NCBI GenBank assembly: GCA_034420475.1
Contig: DAOULH010000103.1
Span: 31,938 to 95,937 of the forward strand
Direction of reading: 5' to 3'
Length of the DNA stretch: 64,000 bases
Origin: Bin87 sp034420475
Lineage (GTDB): Bacteria; Chloroflexota; Dehalococcoidia; Lucifugimonadales; UBA3495
In this document: in pieces, positions 41,635-49,476 of the stretch
Layout: each line of letters starts with the position of its first letter
Numbering within the stretch: position 1 is the first letter of the stretch
Notes under the pieces: generated by a model
Databases searched by the model: none
What the model was told of the DNA's origin: nothing
Seen by the model: only the letters and a program-made list of their open reading frames with translations
Position numbers and translations under genes: made by a program

Positions 41635-42030
41635 ATGGCAATCTCACTCGCAGACAGCAACCGGATCATGGCGGCGGCCATCGCCCAGGCGAACGAACTC
41701 AACATCAAGATCAGCGTCGCGGTGGTGGACGCCGGAGGTCGGCTCATCGGCGTACAACGCATGGACGGGGCGATCTGGGCGTCGGCCTACGGTTGTCAGG
41801 GCAAAGCGGTGGCATCAGCCGCTTTCGGGCGACCCAGCGGCGAGATGCAGGACCGGGCCACAGCCCCAACGCCGGCCGGCGTCCGGGAGCGCTCCGGGTC
41901 GGAGATGATCTTCGGCCAGGGCGCGGTGCCCATCGTGCAGGACGGCGCGGTGGTCGGAGCCTGCGGCGTCGGCGGCGGCACCAGCGAGGAAGACGAGCAG
42001 TGCGCAGCCGCCGGAGCGGGAGCTCTGTAA
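41635..42030 (+). CDS. GlcG/HbpS family heme-binding-like protein
   Basis: 131 residues; ATG after AGGAGG. The HbpS/GlcG fold is shown by ISVAVVDAGGRLIGVQRMDG near residue 25-44, KAVASAAFGRPSGEM near 58, and GAVPIVQDGAVVGACGVGGG at the C-terminus. HbpS binds heme and senses redox; GlcG is linked to glycolate use. The residue pattern near the C-terminus (TSEEDEQCAAAG) keeps the conserved ED. A strong terminator follows at 42055-42105. Confidence 0.9.
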   Translation: MAISLADSNRIMAAAIAQANELNIKISVAVVDAGGRLIGVQRMDGAIWASAYGCQGKAVASAAFGRPSGEMQDRATAPTPAGVRERSGSEMIFGQGAVPIVQDGAVVGACGVGGGTSEEDEQCAAAGAGAL

Positions 42031-42054
42031 CCGTCACGTCTGGCGAACCAGTAT

Positions 42055-42105
42055 CCGCCTGTGGCCGGGGCCTCCGCGAGACGCCCGGAACCACAGGCGG
42101 TTTTT
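42055..42105 (+). terminator. Rho-independent terminator of the GlcG-like gene
   Basis: A perfect 10-bp stem CCGCCTGTGG / CCACAGGCGG (42055-42064 and 42091-42100), with an inner CCGGG/CCCGG pairing, is followed by TTTTT. It lies between the GlcG-like gene and the convergent cyclase. Confidence 0.85.
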
Positions 42106-42113
42106 CGCGTCGG

Positions 42114-42830
42114 TCAGGGCGTCAGCGCCAGAACCGACGCCGGGCTCCCACTCCCGCCCACCAGCGGCAACCGACCGATCACCAGCGTTGCGCCGGTGGG
42201 CGGCAGCCGGTCCAGGTTGTTCAGGCATTCCAACGCCATGCCGTCCTTCTGCGCAACCGTCCGGCTGACTCGCAACTCGGCGTCGATTCCGGGGTCGACG
42301 CCGTGCGTGTCGATCCCGATCCCGGCTACTGCCCGTTCTTCCAGCAGGAACGTCACCGCTTCCCTGCTGAACCCCGGCGTATGCATCAAACCGTCTGCGC
42401 CCAGGTTGATGAACCGTTCCGGATCGTTCCAGTAGCGCCCCCACCCGGTCAGCAGCAGGGCTATGGATCCCGGCGGTATTTTGCCGTGCCTCTGCTCCCA
42501 CTCGGCTAATTCGTCCGCCCTCAGCGCGTAGTCCGGATCCTTACTGGCGCTGCTGCGCGAATCGATCACCACAGCCGGCGCGACCAGGGCCTCGGGTGGA
42601 ATGCTGTTCGGCCCGGAGCCCTGATCGAAAAGCGCCGACGGCGTCGAAACATGCGTGCCGCTGTGCTCCCCCATGCTGAACCGTCGCAGGAAATAGCCGT
42701 GGCTCTTGATGCTGGCCGCCGTTTCAAATTGAACGGGCGGGTCGCCGGGCCAAATGGGGATGCCGGGCCTTATCGGGTGCGTCAGGTCGACCACCCGGCG
42801 AAAGGCGATGGTCCTCTTCGGTTGCTCCAT
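42114..42830 (-). CDS. Cyclase family (kynurenine formamidase-like) protein with altered metal site
   Basis: 238 residues. The cyclase domain of KynB and related enzymes is evident from VVDLTHPIRPGIPIWPGD, SMGEHSGTHVSTPSALF near residues 52-68 and DTHGVDPGIDAELRVSRTV near 175. In KynB the motif is HxGTHxDxPxH; here HSGTHVSTPSA has Ser at the Asp position (62) and no His following, so the metal site is incomplete. Such proteins hydrolyse formyl or lactone bonds; this one may have different metal geometry or none. Transcribed downstream of a 102-residue gene. Confidence 0.82.
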   Translation of the reverse strand: MEQPKRTIAFRRVVDLTHPIRPGIPIWPGDPPVQFETAASIKSHGYFLRRFSMGEHSGTHVSTPSALFDQGSGPNSIPPEALVAPAVVIDSRSSASKDPDYALRADELAEWEQRHGKIPPGSIALLLTGWGRYWNDPERFINLGADGLMHTPGFSREAVTFLLEERAVAGIGIDTHGVDPGIDAELRVSRTVAQKDGMALECLNNLDRLPPTGATLVIGRLPLVGGSGSPASVLALTP

Positions 42831-42846
42831 GGTCGCTGACGGTTGC

Positions 42847-43155
42847 TCAGGCGGCGGCTCGCAGCGTGCGGCGCGCCGACGGTGGGTTGCCCCCTTGCAT
42901 CCCTGCCGGGATCATGCCCTCCATGTTCTCCACGTGCTTATCGACCCAGAGCATCGCGTCGGGGAAGCTGCGGGTGGCGCCGAGTTCGGTCAGCTGTCCG
43001 AACCCGTTGCGGCCGTAGATCACGTAGCAGATCGATGGGACCTCGCCGTGGATCAGGTATCCCCGGTAGGATATTCGCCGCCCGCCCGCCGGGATGCGGG
43101 AGGTGGCTACGGCGTGGGTCGCGTTGATGACGCTGTTGTGGATGTCGGTGCTCAT
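42847..43155 (-). CDS. Hypothetical protein, 102 residues, upstream of the cyclase
   Basis: ATG 43155 follows AGGAG. Residues 20-60 look beta-rich (RIPAGGRRISYRGYLIHGEV, YVIYGRNGFGQLTELG), then a helix FPDAMLWVDKHVENMEG, and a Pro/Gly tail. No TM segments and no recognised family. It ends 16 bp before the cyclase ATG on the same strand, so the two probably form a two-gene operon. Confidence 0.68.
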   Translation of the reverse strand: MSTDIHNSVINATHAVATSRIPAGGRRISYRGYLIHGEVPSICYVIYGRNGFGQLTELGATRSFPDAMLWVDKHVENMEGMIPAGMQGGNPPSARRTLRAAA

Positions 43156-43201
43156 TTCGGCTCCTGCCGCGCTGGTTGCAGCGCATTTGTATTGAGCACA
43201 T

Positions 43202-43229
43202 GTTCTAACAAACGCCCGTTCTATGTCAA
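43202..43229 (-). promoter_or_regulatory. Promoter of the 43155/42830 pair
   Basis: On the minus strand TTGACA (plus 43224-43229) and TAGAAC (plus 43202-43207) are 16 bases apart; the same AGAAC occurs again within the spacer start. The adjacent GAACATGTGCTC resembles a Gram-positive LexA box but differs at two positions. Confidence 0.55.
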
Positions 43230-43283
43230 CACTGGAGCCGTCAGATTTTCGGATTTTTGTTCCAATTTTTCCCCTGTTGGCAA

Positions 43284-43310
43284 TACAAAAGGCCGGCGAT
43301 GCCGCCGGCC
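43284..43310 (-). terminator. Rho-independent terminator of the hisS transcript
   Basis: A perfect 7-bp stem GGCCGGC / GCCGGCC (plus 43291-43310, loop of six bases) is followed on the minus strand by TTTTGTA. It lies just downstream of the hisS stop. Confidence 0.8.
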
Positions 43311-43335
43311 CGGTTCGCTCGGTTGAGCCAAACCG

Positions 43336-44595
43336 CTATGCCCCCTTGGCGTGTTGCAAGAACTGTTCGACGGATACCGTCTCCTGGCTGGACGTTCCCA
43401 TATCCCGCACTACCACGGTTCCGTCTCGCACTTCATCCTCGCCGATGATCACGGCGGCGGCCACGCCCAGCGCGTTGGCCTGTCGCATCTGCCCACGCAG
43501 GGCCCGGCCGCCGTTGGCCAGGATCGCGCCGACCCCGGCGTTGCGCATCCGGCTCGCCAGCCGAACGCCCTCGACCCGGGCGTCCTCTCCGATGGTCGTG
43601 ATCAGATAACGCGGCGACGGCTCATCAGGAACCGGGGTTTCGGCCCGGCGCAGGTTTAGCGCCAGCCGTTCGATCCCGCTGCCGAACCCGATCCCGGGCG
43701 TGGGCCGCCCGCCCAACTGCTCGATTAGCCCGTCGTACCGCCCGCCGCCGCAGATCGTGGACTGCGCCCCTTCCACCGCCGGCTGGATCTCGAACACCGT
43801 GCGCGTGTAATAGTCCAAACCGCGCACCAGTCGGTGATCCACCCGGTTTGGTATGCCCGCCGCGTCCAGGTAGGAGCGCACCCGGTCCCAATGCGTCTGG
43901 CACTCCGTACACAGGCACTCCACTGACTTCGGGGCCTCTTCGCCCAGCGCGCGGCACGTCTCTACCTTGCAGTCCAGCAGCCTGAGCGGGTTGCGCTCCA
44001 GCCTTTGCCGGCAGTCCGGACAGAGGTTGGCGGTCTGGCCCTGGTAATACGACTTCAGGGCCCCTATGTATTCCGGGCGGCATTGGCCGTCGCCGATGCT
44101 GTTGGTCAGCAGGGTTATGTCGGAGAGACCGATGTCGTGCATAAATGTCCAGGCCAGCTCAATCACCTCGGCGTCCACCGACGGGTCGCCGTCGCCGATG
44201 GCTTCTACGCCGAACTGGTGGTGCTGCCGGAACCGTCCCGCCTGTGGCCGCTCGTAGCGGAACACCGGGCACAGGTAGTACATCCGCACCGGTTGCGCCT
44301 GGTTATGCATCCCGTGCTCCAGGTACGCGCGGCACACCGGAGCCGTTCCCTCCGCGCGGAGAGTCAGATGATCGCCGCCCCGATCCTCAAAGACGTACAT
44401 TTCCTTTTCGACGATGTCCGTCCCCTCACCGACTCCGCGCACGAAGAGCCGGGCGTCTTCGAACATCGGACTGTCGATACGGCCGTAGCCGAACCGGCGG
44501 GCCACGTCGGTGGCGTGGGACTCGATATACCGCCAGTACTTTTGCTCTGCGGGGAGACGGTCGGCGGTGCCCCGCGGGGCTTGAAAAGTTGGCAT
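43336..44595 (-). CDS. hisS: Histidyl-tRNA synthetase
   Basis: 419 residues. Class II synthetase charging tRNA-His. The N-terminal FQAPRGTADRLPAE and motif 1 region, motif 2 CPVFRYERPQAGRFRQHHQF near residue 108-127 (the histidine-binding ERP/GR sequence), the HisA signature QVVRGLDYYTRTVF near 258 (read LVRGLDYYTRTVF here) and motif 3 GGGRYDGLIEQLGG, GIGFGSGIERL near 310. Also a zinc-like Cys cluster in DCRQRLERNP/CLCTECQTHWDR. It lies 48 bp after a small membrane gene. Terminator at 43284. Confidence 0.96.
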   Translation of the reverse strand: MPTFQAPRGTADRLPAEQKYWRYIESHATDVARRFGYGRIDSPMFEDARLFVRGVGEGTDIVEKEMYVFEDRGGDHLTLRAEGTAPVCRAYLEHGMHNQAQPVRMYYLCPVFRYERPQAGRFRQHHQFGVEAIGDGDPSVDAEVIELAWTFMHDIGLSDITLLTNSIGDGQCRPEYIGALKSYYQGQTANLCPDCRQRLERNPLRLLDCKVETCRALGEEAPKSVECLCTECQTHWDRVRSYLDAAGIPNRVDHRLVRGLDYYTRTVFEIQPAVEGAQSTICGGGRYDGLIEQLGGRPTPGIGFGSGIERLALNLRRAETPVPDEPSPRYLITTIGEDARVEGVRLASRMRNAGVGAILANGGRALRGQMRQANALGVAAAVIIGEDEVRDGTVVVRDMGTSSQETVSVEQFLQHAKGA

Positions 44596-44643
44596 GGCGT
44601 GGTCAGCGCTCCATTGGTGTCGCTTGGTAGATGGCCCGCTGGA

Positions 44644-45111
44644 TCAGGAGCGGTCGTCAGTTTCGCCAAACAGGACTTTTTCAGCTTCCGGCGACAGGGT
44701 TACGCCCTTTTCTGCGAGCTCCCGCTTTATGCGGGCGCGCTCAGCCTGTTGGCCCTCTTGGCGTCCCTCTTCAAGCAGCTCTTGCTGCCAGGCTTCTCGC
44801 CATTTCTTGTATTCCTTGTAAGCCGAGAAAACCATCTTGACCCCCGAGTAGAAAACCAGCGCCGTGGGAAACAGCAGGGCCATGCCCGCTATGATCACCC
44901 CGTCTTCCTGTTCGGTCAGCCTTTTGAAAAATCCAACTATCGGCCAGCCGCCGCAGCGGTCGCAACGGGCAATGGCGTCCGCCATGATCACGCTGGCGCT
45001 GACCGATATTGCCCCCTCAACGAACTGCCACGGCACGCCGCTGGGCTCCTCTCGCAGTATATCACCCGATGTTCCCCTGGGATTGCCGCGTCGTCGCCAG
45101 ATCCGCCTCAT
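44644..45111 (-). CDS. Small two-TM membrane protein with charged coiled-coil tail (family M, copy 2)
   Basis: 155 residues. The ATG overlaps the preceding CoA-transferase stop by four bases (ATGA). Two hydrophobic segments near 30-48 and 68-95, a loop CDRCGGWPIVGFF, and a charged tail EAWQQELLEEGRQEGQQAER, then IKRELAEKGVTLSPEAEK. Paralog of the protein at 41065, with the same order of motifs (GAxSVSxS, LTExEDGxII, LLFPTA, tail with RxRIKREL and L-S/T-PE). Function unknown; perhaps a membrane-linked adaptor made with metabolic enzymes. Located between a CoA-transferase and hisS. Confidence 0.72.
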   Translation of the reverse strand: MRRIWRRRGNPRGTSGDILREEPSGVPWQFVEGAISVSASVIMADAIARCDRCGGWPIVGFFKRLTEQEDGVIIAGMALLFPTALVFYSGVKMVFSAYKEYKKWREAWQQELLEEGRQEGQQAERARIKRELAEKGVTLSPEAEKVLFGETDDRS

Positions 45112-46358
45112 GCCTTGCCTTCGGCTTCCAGTTGCGCCACTTCATCCGGCGTCAACCCTCCGATGCCGCAAAGCACGTCGTGGTTGTGTTGGCCCAGCGT
45201 CGGCGGCGGGTTGGCCGGCGTATCGACGCATCCCGTGAGCTGCACCGGCGTGTTGACCGTGCGGAAGGAGCGCCCGTAGGTATCCCCGCTGTCCACGAAC
45301 ATGTTCCGCGTCTCCAGGTGCGGGCAGCTGTCCAGGTCAGCCGCGTCCTGCACGATGCCCATGGAAAACCCGCAATCCAGCAGATGCTGGTTCAGCTCCC
45401 GCTTGGGAATGTGTTGCGACCATTCTTCAATCGCCGGCACGATGTGGCTGGAGAAAAACGGGCCGGTGACGCCCCGACCCAGATAACGCGGGTCGTCGGC
45501 CAGCTCCGGCCGCCCCACCAAATCCCACATCGCCCGCCACTTGTCGTCGGCATCGCCGGCGCCGGCCAATACCACGTAACCGTCCGATGCCCGCAACGTG
45601 AGCTGTGCCGAGAACATATTCTCCCGTGCCGTGGTGGTCACCTGCCCGGTGGATTGGAACAGCGGCATACTGCTGGTGGTGTGGGCCGCCATGCAGTCGT
45701 ACATCGACATGTCCACGTGCTGACCGCGACCGGTCTTGCGCCGCGACTCCAACGCCAGCATCACCCCCAGCGCGGCCCATACCGCCGGCACTGAGTCTCC
45801 CATGTTGTCGCCCACCATTTGGGGCCCGCTCTCCGGCGTGCCGGTGGTGACCATCCACCCGCCCATGCCCTGAACGCACGGGTTGTTCGCCGGCCAGTTG
45901 GAGTAAGGCCCGCGCAACCCGTCGCTGTCACCGTAGCCGGAGATGCTGGCGTACACCAGCCCGGGGTTGATCTCGCTGAGCCGCTCGTAGCTGAAACCCA
46001 GGCGTCCCATGGCCCCCGGCCCCCAGTTGTCCAGCAGCACGTCTGACACCTTGAGCATGTTTTCAAAAGCGCGTTTGCCCACCGGGTCTCTCAGGTCCAG
46101 GGATATGCTTTTCTTGTTGCGGTTGACCCCAAGATAACGCGCGCTGATCTGCGAGCCGTCCGGACCCTCCACGAAAGGCTCGTTCCGGCGGGCCTGGTCT
46201 CCGGTGCCGGGCCGTTCGATCTTGATCACTTCCGCGCCCATGTCCGCCAGGATCATGGCGCAGAACGGCCCGGCCACGATGTGCGTGGCGTCCAGCACGC
46301 GCAGTCCTTCCAGCGGCAGCGGTTGCAGATTCGTTTCAGGGTTGGCAGGTGAGGTCAT
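45108..46358 (-). CDS. CaiB/BaiF family CoA-transferase
   Basis: 416 residues from ATG 46358 (GGAG seven bases upstream; the frame is open for 20 more codons). Class III CoA-transferases move CoA between acids. Family motifs: LEGLRVLDATHIVAGPF with its first active-site region, DMGAEVIKIERP near 57-68, NRNKKSISLDLR near 94, NWGPGAMGRLGFSYE near 128 and the catalytic Asp region VGDNMGDSVPAVWAALGVML near 200 (the Asp esterified with CoA). The C-terminal half LTPDEVAQLEAEG is typical. Substrate unknown. Overlaps the start of a small membrane protein gene. Confidence 0.93.
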   Translation of the reverse strand: MTSPANPETNLQPLPLEGLRVLDATHIVAGPFCAMILADMGAEVIKIERPGTGDQARRNEPFVEGPDGSQISARYLGVNRNKKSISLDLRDPVGKRAFENMLKVSDVLLDNWGPGAMGRLGFSYERLSEINPGLVYASISGYGDSDGLRGPYSNWPANNPCVQGMGGWMVTTGTPESGPQMVGDNMGDSVPAVWAALGVMLALESRRKTGRGQHVDMSMYDCMAAHTTSSMPLFQSTGQVTTTARENMFSAQLTLRASDGYVVLAGAGDADDKWRAMWDLVGRPELADDPRYLGRGVTGPFFSSHIVPAIEEWSQHIPKRELNQHLLDCGFSMGIVQDAADLDSCPHLETRNMFVDSGDTYGRSFRTVNTPVQLTGCVDTPANPPPTLGQHNHDVLCGIGGLTPDEVAQLEAEGKA

Positions 46359-46535
46359 GGTCTTGCTCCATCGGCGTGCCAGGATTGGAACGGCGCCATG
46401 GGGATGCGCCCGTCGCAACTATACGGGATCAAGCGTGCGACCGCAGCGGAAGCGGGTCCAGTTTCCGGCGGCTGGTGTCACCGCCGTGGGTCGCGGCGTT
46501 AACCCCGGCGCGAGCCGCCCGTCCTCACTGTAACC

Positions 46536-47534
46536 CTAACGTGACCTTTCCCGTATGTAGTCCACCATTTCCAGCAGCGAACGCCGCGGAGCGCACTCCG
46601 GCAGGTCGTCCAGCGCCGCCGCCGCCTCGGAGCAGTAGTCGCGGATCACCGCGAAGCAGTCGGGTACGATGCTGGAACCGTCTATCATGTCCAGCGATTT
46701 CTGCAACAGGCGGTCGATGTCCGCGCCGCCGTTGGTGATGGACGCGAAAAGGGTGTCGATGGGATGGTCGTCGGGATACCGCTCCATCAGCATGATGGTG
46801 GGCAGCGTCAACACCCCCTGCAGCAGGTCGTTGCCCACGGGCTTGCCGATTTCGCTGGCGTCACCCTGGATGTCCAGCAGGTCGTCAACGATCTGGAAGG
46901 CCATGCCCACGTTGTAGCCGTACCGGCGCAACGCCTGCACCTGGTTTTCCGGCGCTCCGCTGAGGATGGCGCCGGTTTCGGCGGACGTGCAGAACAATGA
47001 TGCCGTCTTGCGGTAGATGCGCTCGTCATACAGTCGGCGTGCTTTGGATGGGTCAAAGGTGGTGAAGAACTCGATGAGCTGTCCGCTGGCCAGTTCCATG
47101 ATCGTTTCCGAAAACCGGCGAATTACCCGGACCACTCCCGTATCGCATACGAACGTGGCGGACGTGGCGAACAGGTAGTCCCCCAGCAGCACGGCGACGT
47201 GATTGCCGTACATCTTGTTGATGGTCGGCTTGCCTCGCCGCAGGCCGGCGTTGTCAACGGTGTCGTCGTGGATCAGGGTCGCCAGATGCAGCAGTTCGAC
47301 GGCGGCGGCCATGATCAGCGATCGCTTCCGCTCGTGCTCGTGGAACTCCGCCGCCAGCAGGGTCAGCGCCGGGCGTACCCTCTTGCCTCCGGAACGCAGG
47401 GCATAGTCCAGAAGTGGGTCCAGGTCGGCGATGTCGGTTTGGCAGAGCTCGTGCAGTTGCTCTTCGACCTGGGCCAACTGGTCGACTACCGGAGCGTAAA
47501 TCGATACGGTTTGCAGGTCCAGCCCGGTCTGCAC
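46536..47534 (-). CDS. Polyprenyl synthetase (trans-isoprenyl diphosphate synthase)
   Basis: 332 residues from GTG 47534 (VQTGLDLQTVSIYAPVV), chosen because metG ends at 47561 and GGAG lies nine bases upstream. Extends isoprenyl chains from IPP for quinone or lipid carriers. Diagnostic motifs: GGKRVRPALTLL near 65, the first aspartate-rich LIHDDTVDNAGLRRG near 95-108 (DDTVD), KTASLFCTSAETG near 180, and the second FQIVDDLLDIQGD near 223 (DDLLD), with the lysine SEIGKPVGNDLL. The residues before the first Asp motif are small (HLATLIHDD), consistent with long products, but length is not predictable with confidence. Confidence 0.94.
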   Translation of the reverse strand: MQTGLDLQTVSIYAPVVDQLAQVEEQLHELCQTDIADLDPLLDYALRSGGKRVRPALTLLAAEFHEHERKRSLIMAAAVELLHLATLIHDDTVDNAGLRRGKPTINKMYGNHVAVLLGDYLFATSATFVCDTGVVRVIRRFSETIMELASGQLIEFFTTFDPSKARRLYDERIYRKTASLFCTSAETGAILSGAPENQVQALRRYGYNVGMAFQIVDDLLDIQGDASEIGKPVGNDLLQGVLTLPTIMLMERYPDDHPIDTLFASITNGGADIDRLLQKSLDMIDGSSIVPDCFAVIRDYCSEAAAALDDLPECAPRRSLLEMVDYIRERSR

Positions 47535-47560
47535 GGTGGATCGCTCCGGAATCGGCGGGA

Positions 47561-49246
47561 TCAGGCGGAGACGCCCAACTGGCCGGCTTCCTGCTCGGCC
47601 ACCGCGTCGTCCAGCTTGGCGTAGAGGTTCGACGGGTTCCGAAGCATACCTCCCGGCTTGATGGCTCCGACCAGCGCGTCGAAGTCCCACGGCTCATCGG
47701 TAATTTCCCCGTCAAATCCGAGGAACCCGTGCAGCTTCTGGCTGGTGAACGGGAGATACGGCGCCAGCATGACCTTCAGGCAGTTGAGCACCTGGATGGT
47801 CGTGCCCAGCGAACGGGCGGCGTGCGCGCGGTCTTCCTTGATCGCCTGCCAGGGGGCCCTGGCGTCGAGATAACGGTTGCACTCCTGCGCCAGACCGAAG
47901 GCCTGGCTGATTCCCGCCCGGAACCGTGTGTGCGCCAGGCTGTCGTCAACCGCTGTCATCGCCTCACGGGCCGTGCTCAACAGCCGGAGTTCCATCTCAT
48001 CGGGAGCCGCCACGTCCACCGGCACCTGGCCGTCGAAGTTGCGGTAGGTGAAACGCAGCACCCGATTCACCAGGTTGCCGTAGGTGGCCACCAGTTCGTC
48101 GTTGTTGCGTCGTACAAACTCGCTCCAGGTGAAGTCGGTGTCCCCGCTCTCCGGCATGTTGATCGACAGCAGGTAACGCAGCGGATCGGGGTCGTACCGG
48201 TCCAGGTAGTCCGGCACCCACACTGCCCAGTTCTGGCTCGTGGAAAACTTGAGGCCTTCCAGACTCAGGAACTCGTTGGCCGGCACGTCGTAGGGCAGGT
48301 TCAGGTCGCCATACCCCATGAGCATGGCCGGCCAGATGATGCTGTGGAAGGGGATGTTGTCTTTGCCGATGAAGTAATAAGTCCGGGTGTTGCTGTCCTT
48401 CCAGTAGTCCTGCCATCCGTCGGCGCGCTCGTTTTGGGAAGCCCATTCCACCGCCGCTGAAAGGTATCCGATTACCGCCTCAAACCACACGTAAATCCGC
48501 TTTTCCTCGTAGCCTTCCAGCGGCAGCGGGACGCCCCAGGTCAAATCACGGGTGATCGCCCGGTCTTTCAACCCGCCTTGGAGGAAGCTACGGGTGCCGT
48601 TGGCCACGTTGGGCCGCCAGTGATGTTGCCGGTTGATCCACTCCAGCAGCGGCTCCTGGAAGGCGGACAACTTCAGGAAGAAGTGCTCCGAATCGCGGAA
48701 CTGGGGCGTGTCGCCGCAGATGCTGCAATACGGGTTCACCAGATCGATGGGGTCCAGCGTGTGGCCGCAGTTGTCGCACTGGTCGCCCCGGGCCCGCTGG
48801 TTCGCGCAATGGGGACACGTGCCTTCCACGTACCGATCCGGCAGGAAGCGGTCGCATCCCGAGCAATGGGCCAGCAGCATCGTGTCGGGATAGATGTAGC
48901 CCTGTTCCTTCAGCCGCAGGAAAAAGTCCTGCACCACCTCCTGGTGGTTCTCGGTGTGGGTGGAGGTGAACAGGTCGAAGGAGATGCCCAGCCGTTCCCA
49001 CGTGTCCAGGAACTGAGCGTGGTAGCGTTCCAGCACTTCCTGCGGTTCCACGCCTTCCTGGTCGGCGCGGATGGTTATGGGGGTGCCGTGGGCGTCGGAG
49101 CCCGACACCATCAGCACGTCGTTGCCCTTCATGCGGTGATAGCGGGCGAAGATATCGGCGGCAAGATAGCAGCCGGCGACGTGTCCCATATGCAGCGGGC
49201 CGTTGGCATACGGCCACGCGACACCTATCAAGATGCGCTCGGGCAC
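47561..49246 (-). CDS. metG: Methionyl-tRNA synthetase
   Basis: 561 residues, GTG start five bases after GGAGGG. The HIGH-type site reads YANGPLHMGHVAGCYLAAD near residue 13-31, zinc knuckles CSGC and CPHC...CDNC near 128-165, and the KMSKS loop appears as KFSTS in EGLKFSTSQNW near 335. Charges tRNA-Met (initiator and elongator) with methionine. The C-terminal tRNA-binding domain of longer forms is absent. It precedes the polyprenyl synthase gene by 26 bp. The 230-bp upstream gap shows no gene. Confidence 0.96.
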   Translation of the reverse strand: MPERILIGVAWPYANGPLHMGHVAGCYLAADIFARYHRMKGNDVLMVSGSDAHGTPITIRADQEGVEPQEVLERYHAQFLDTWERLGISFDLFTSTHTENHQEVVQDFFLRLKEQGYIYPDTMLLAHCSGCDRFLPDRYVEGTCPHCANQRARGDQCDNCGHTLDPIDLVNPYCSICGDTPQFRDSEHFFLKLSAFQEPLLEWINRQHHWRPNVANGTRSFLQGGLKDRAITRDLTWGVPLPLEGYEEKRIYVWFEAVIGYLSAAVEWASQNERADGWQDYWKDSNTRTYYFIGKDNIPFHSIIWPAMLMGYGDLNLPYDVPANEFLSLEGLKFSTSQNWAVWVPDYLDRYDPDPLRYLLSINMPESGDTDFTWSEFVRRNNDELVATYGNLVNRVLRFTYRNFDGQVPVDVAAPDEMELRLLSTAREAMTAVDDSLAHTRFRAGISQAFGLAQECNRYLDARAPWQAIKEDRAHAARSLGTTIQVLNCLKVMLAPYLPFTSQKLHGFLGFDGEITDEPWDFDALVGAIKPGGMLRNPSNLYAKLDDAVAEQEAGQLGVSA

Positions 49247-49476
49247 GATTACCCTCCATAGTGCGAAGGCTGAAATGGCAAACCAATTCTAGCATAATGC
49301 GTGCTCGGCTTACGTGCTGGTGAGGCGCTCCGGGTGGCGTTATTCAACGTGTCGGTGGTGAGGCGTTCGTCCGGCCCATACTCCGGGCAGCCCTTGCTGG
49401 TTTGCCGCCGTCGATGCGGTAGAATACTGGCGAGCCCTCACCCGCCGCACCGTCGCCCAACGCATAGGCTGCTCCC

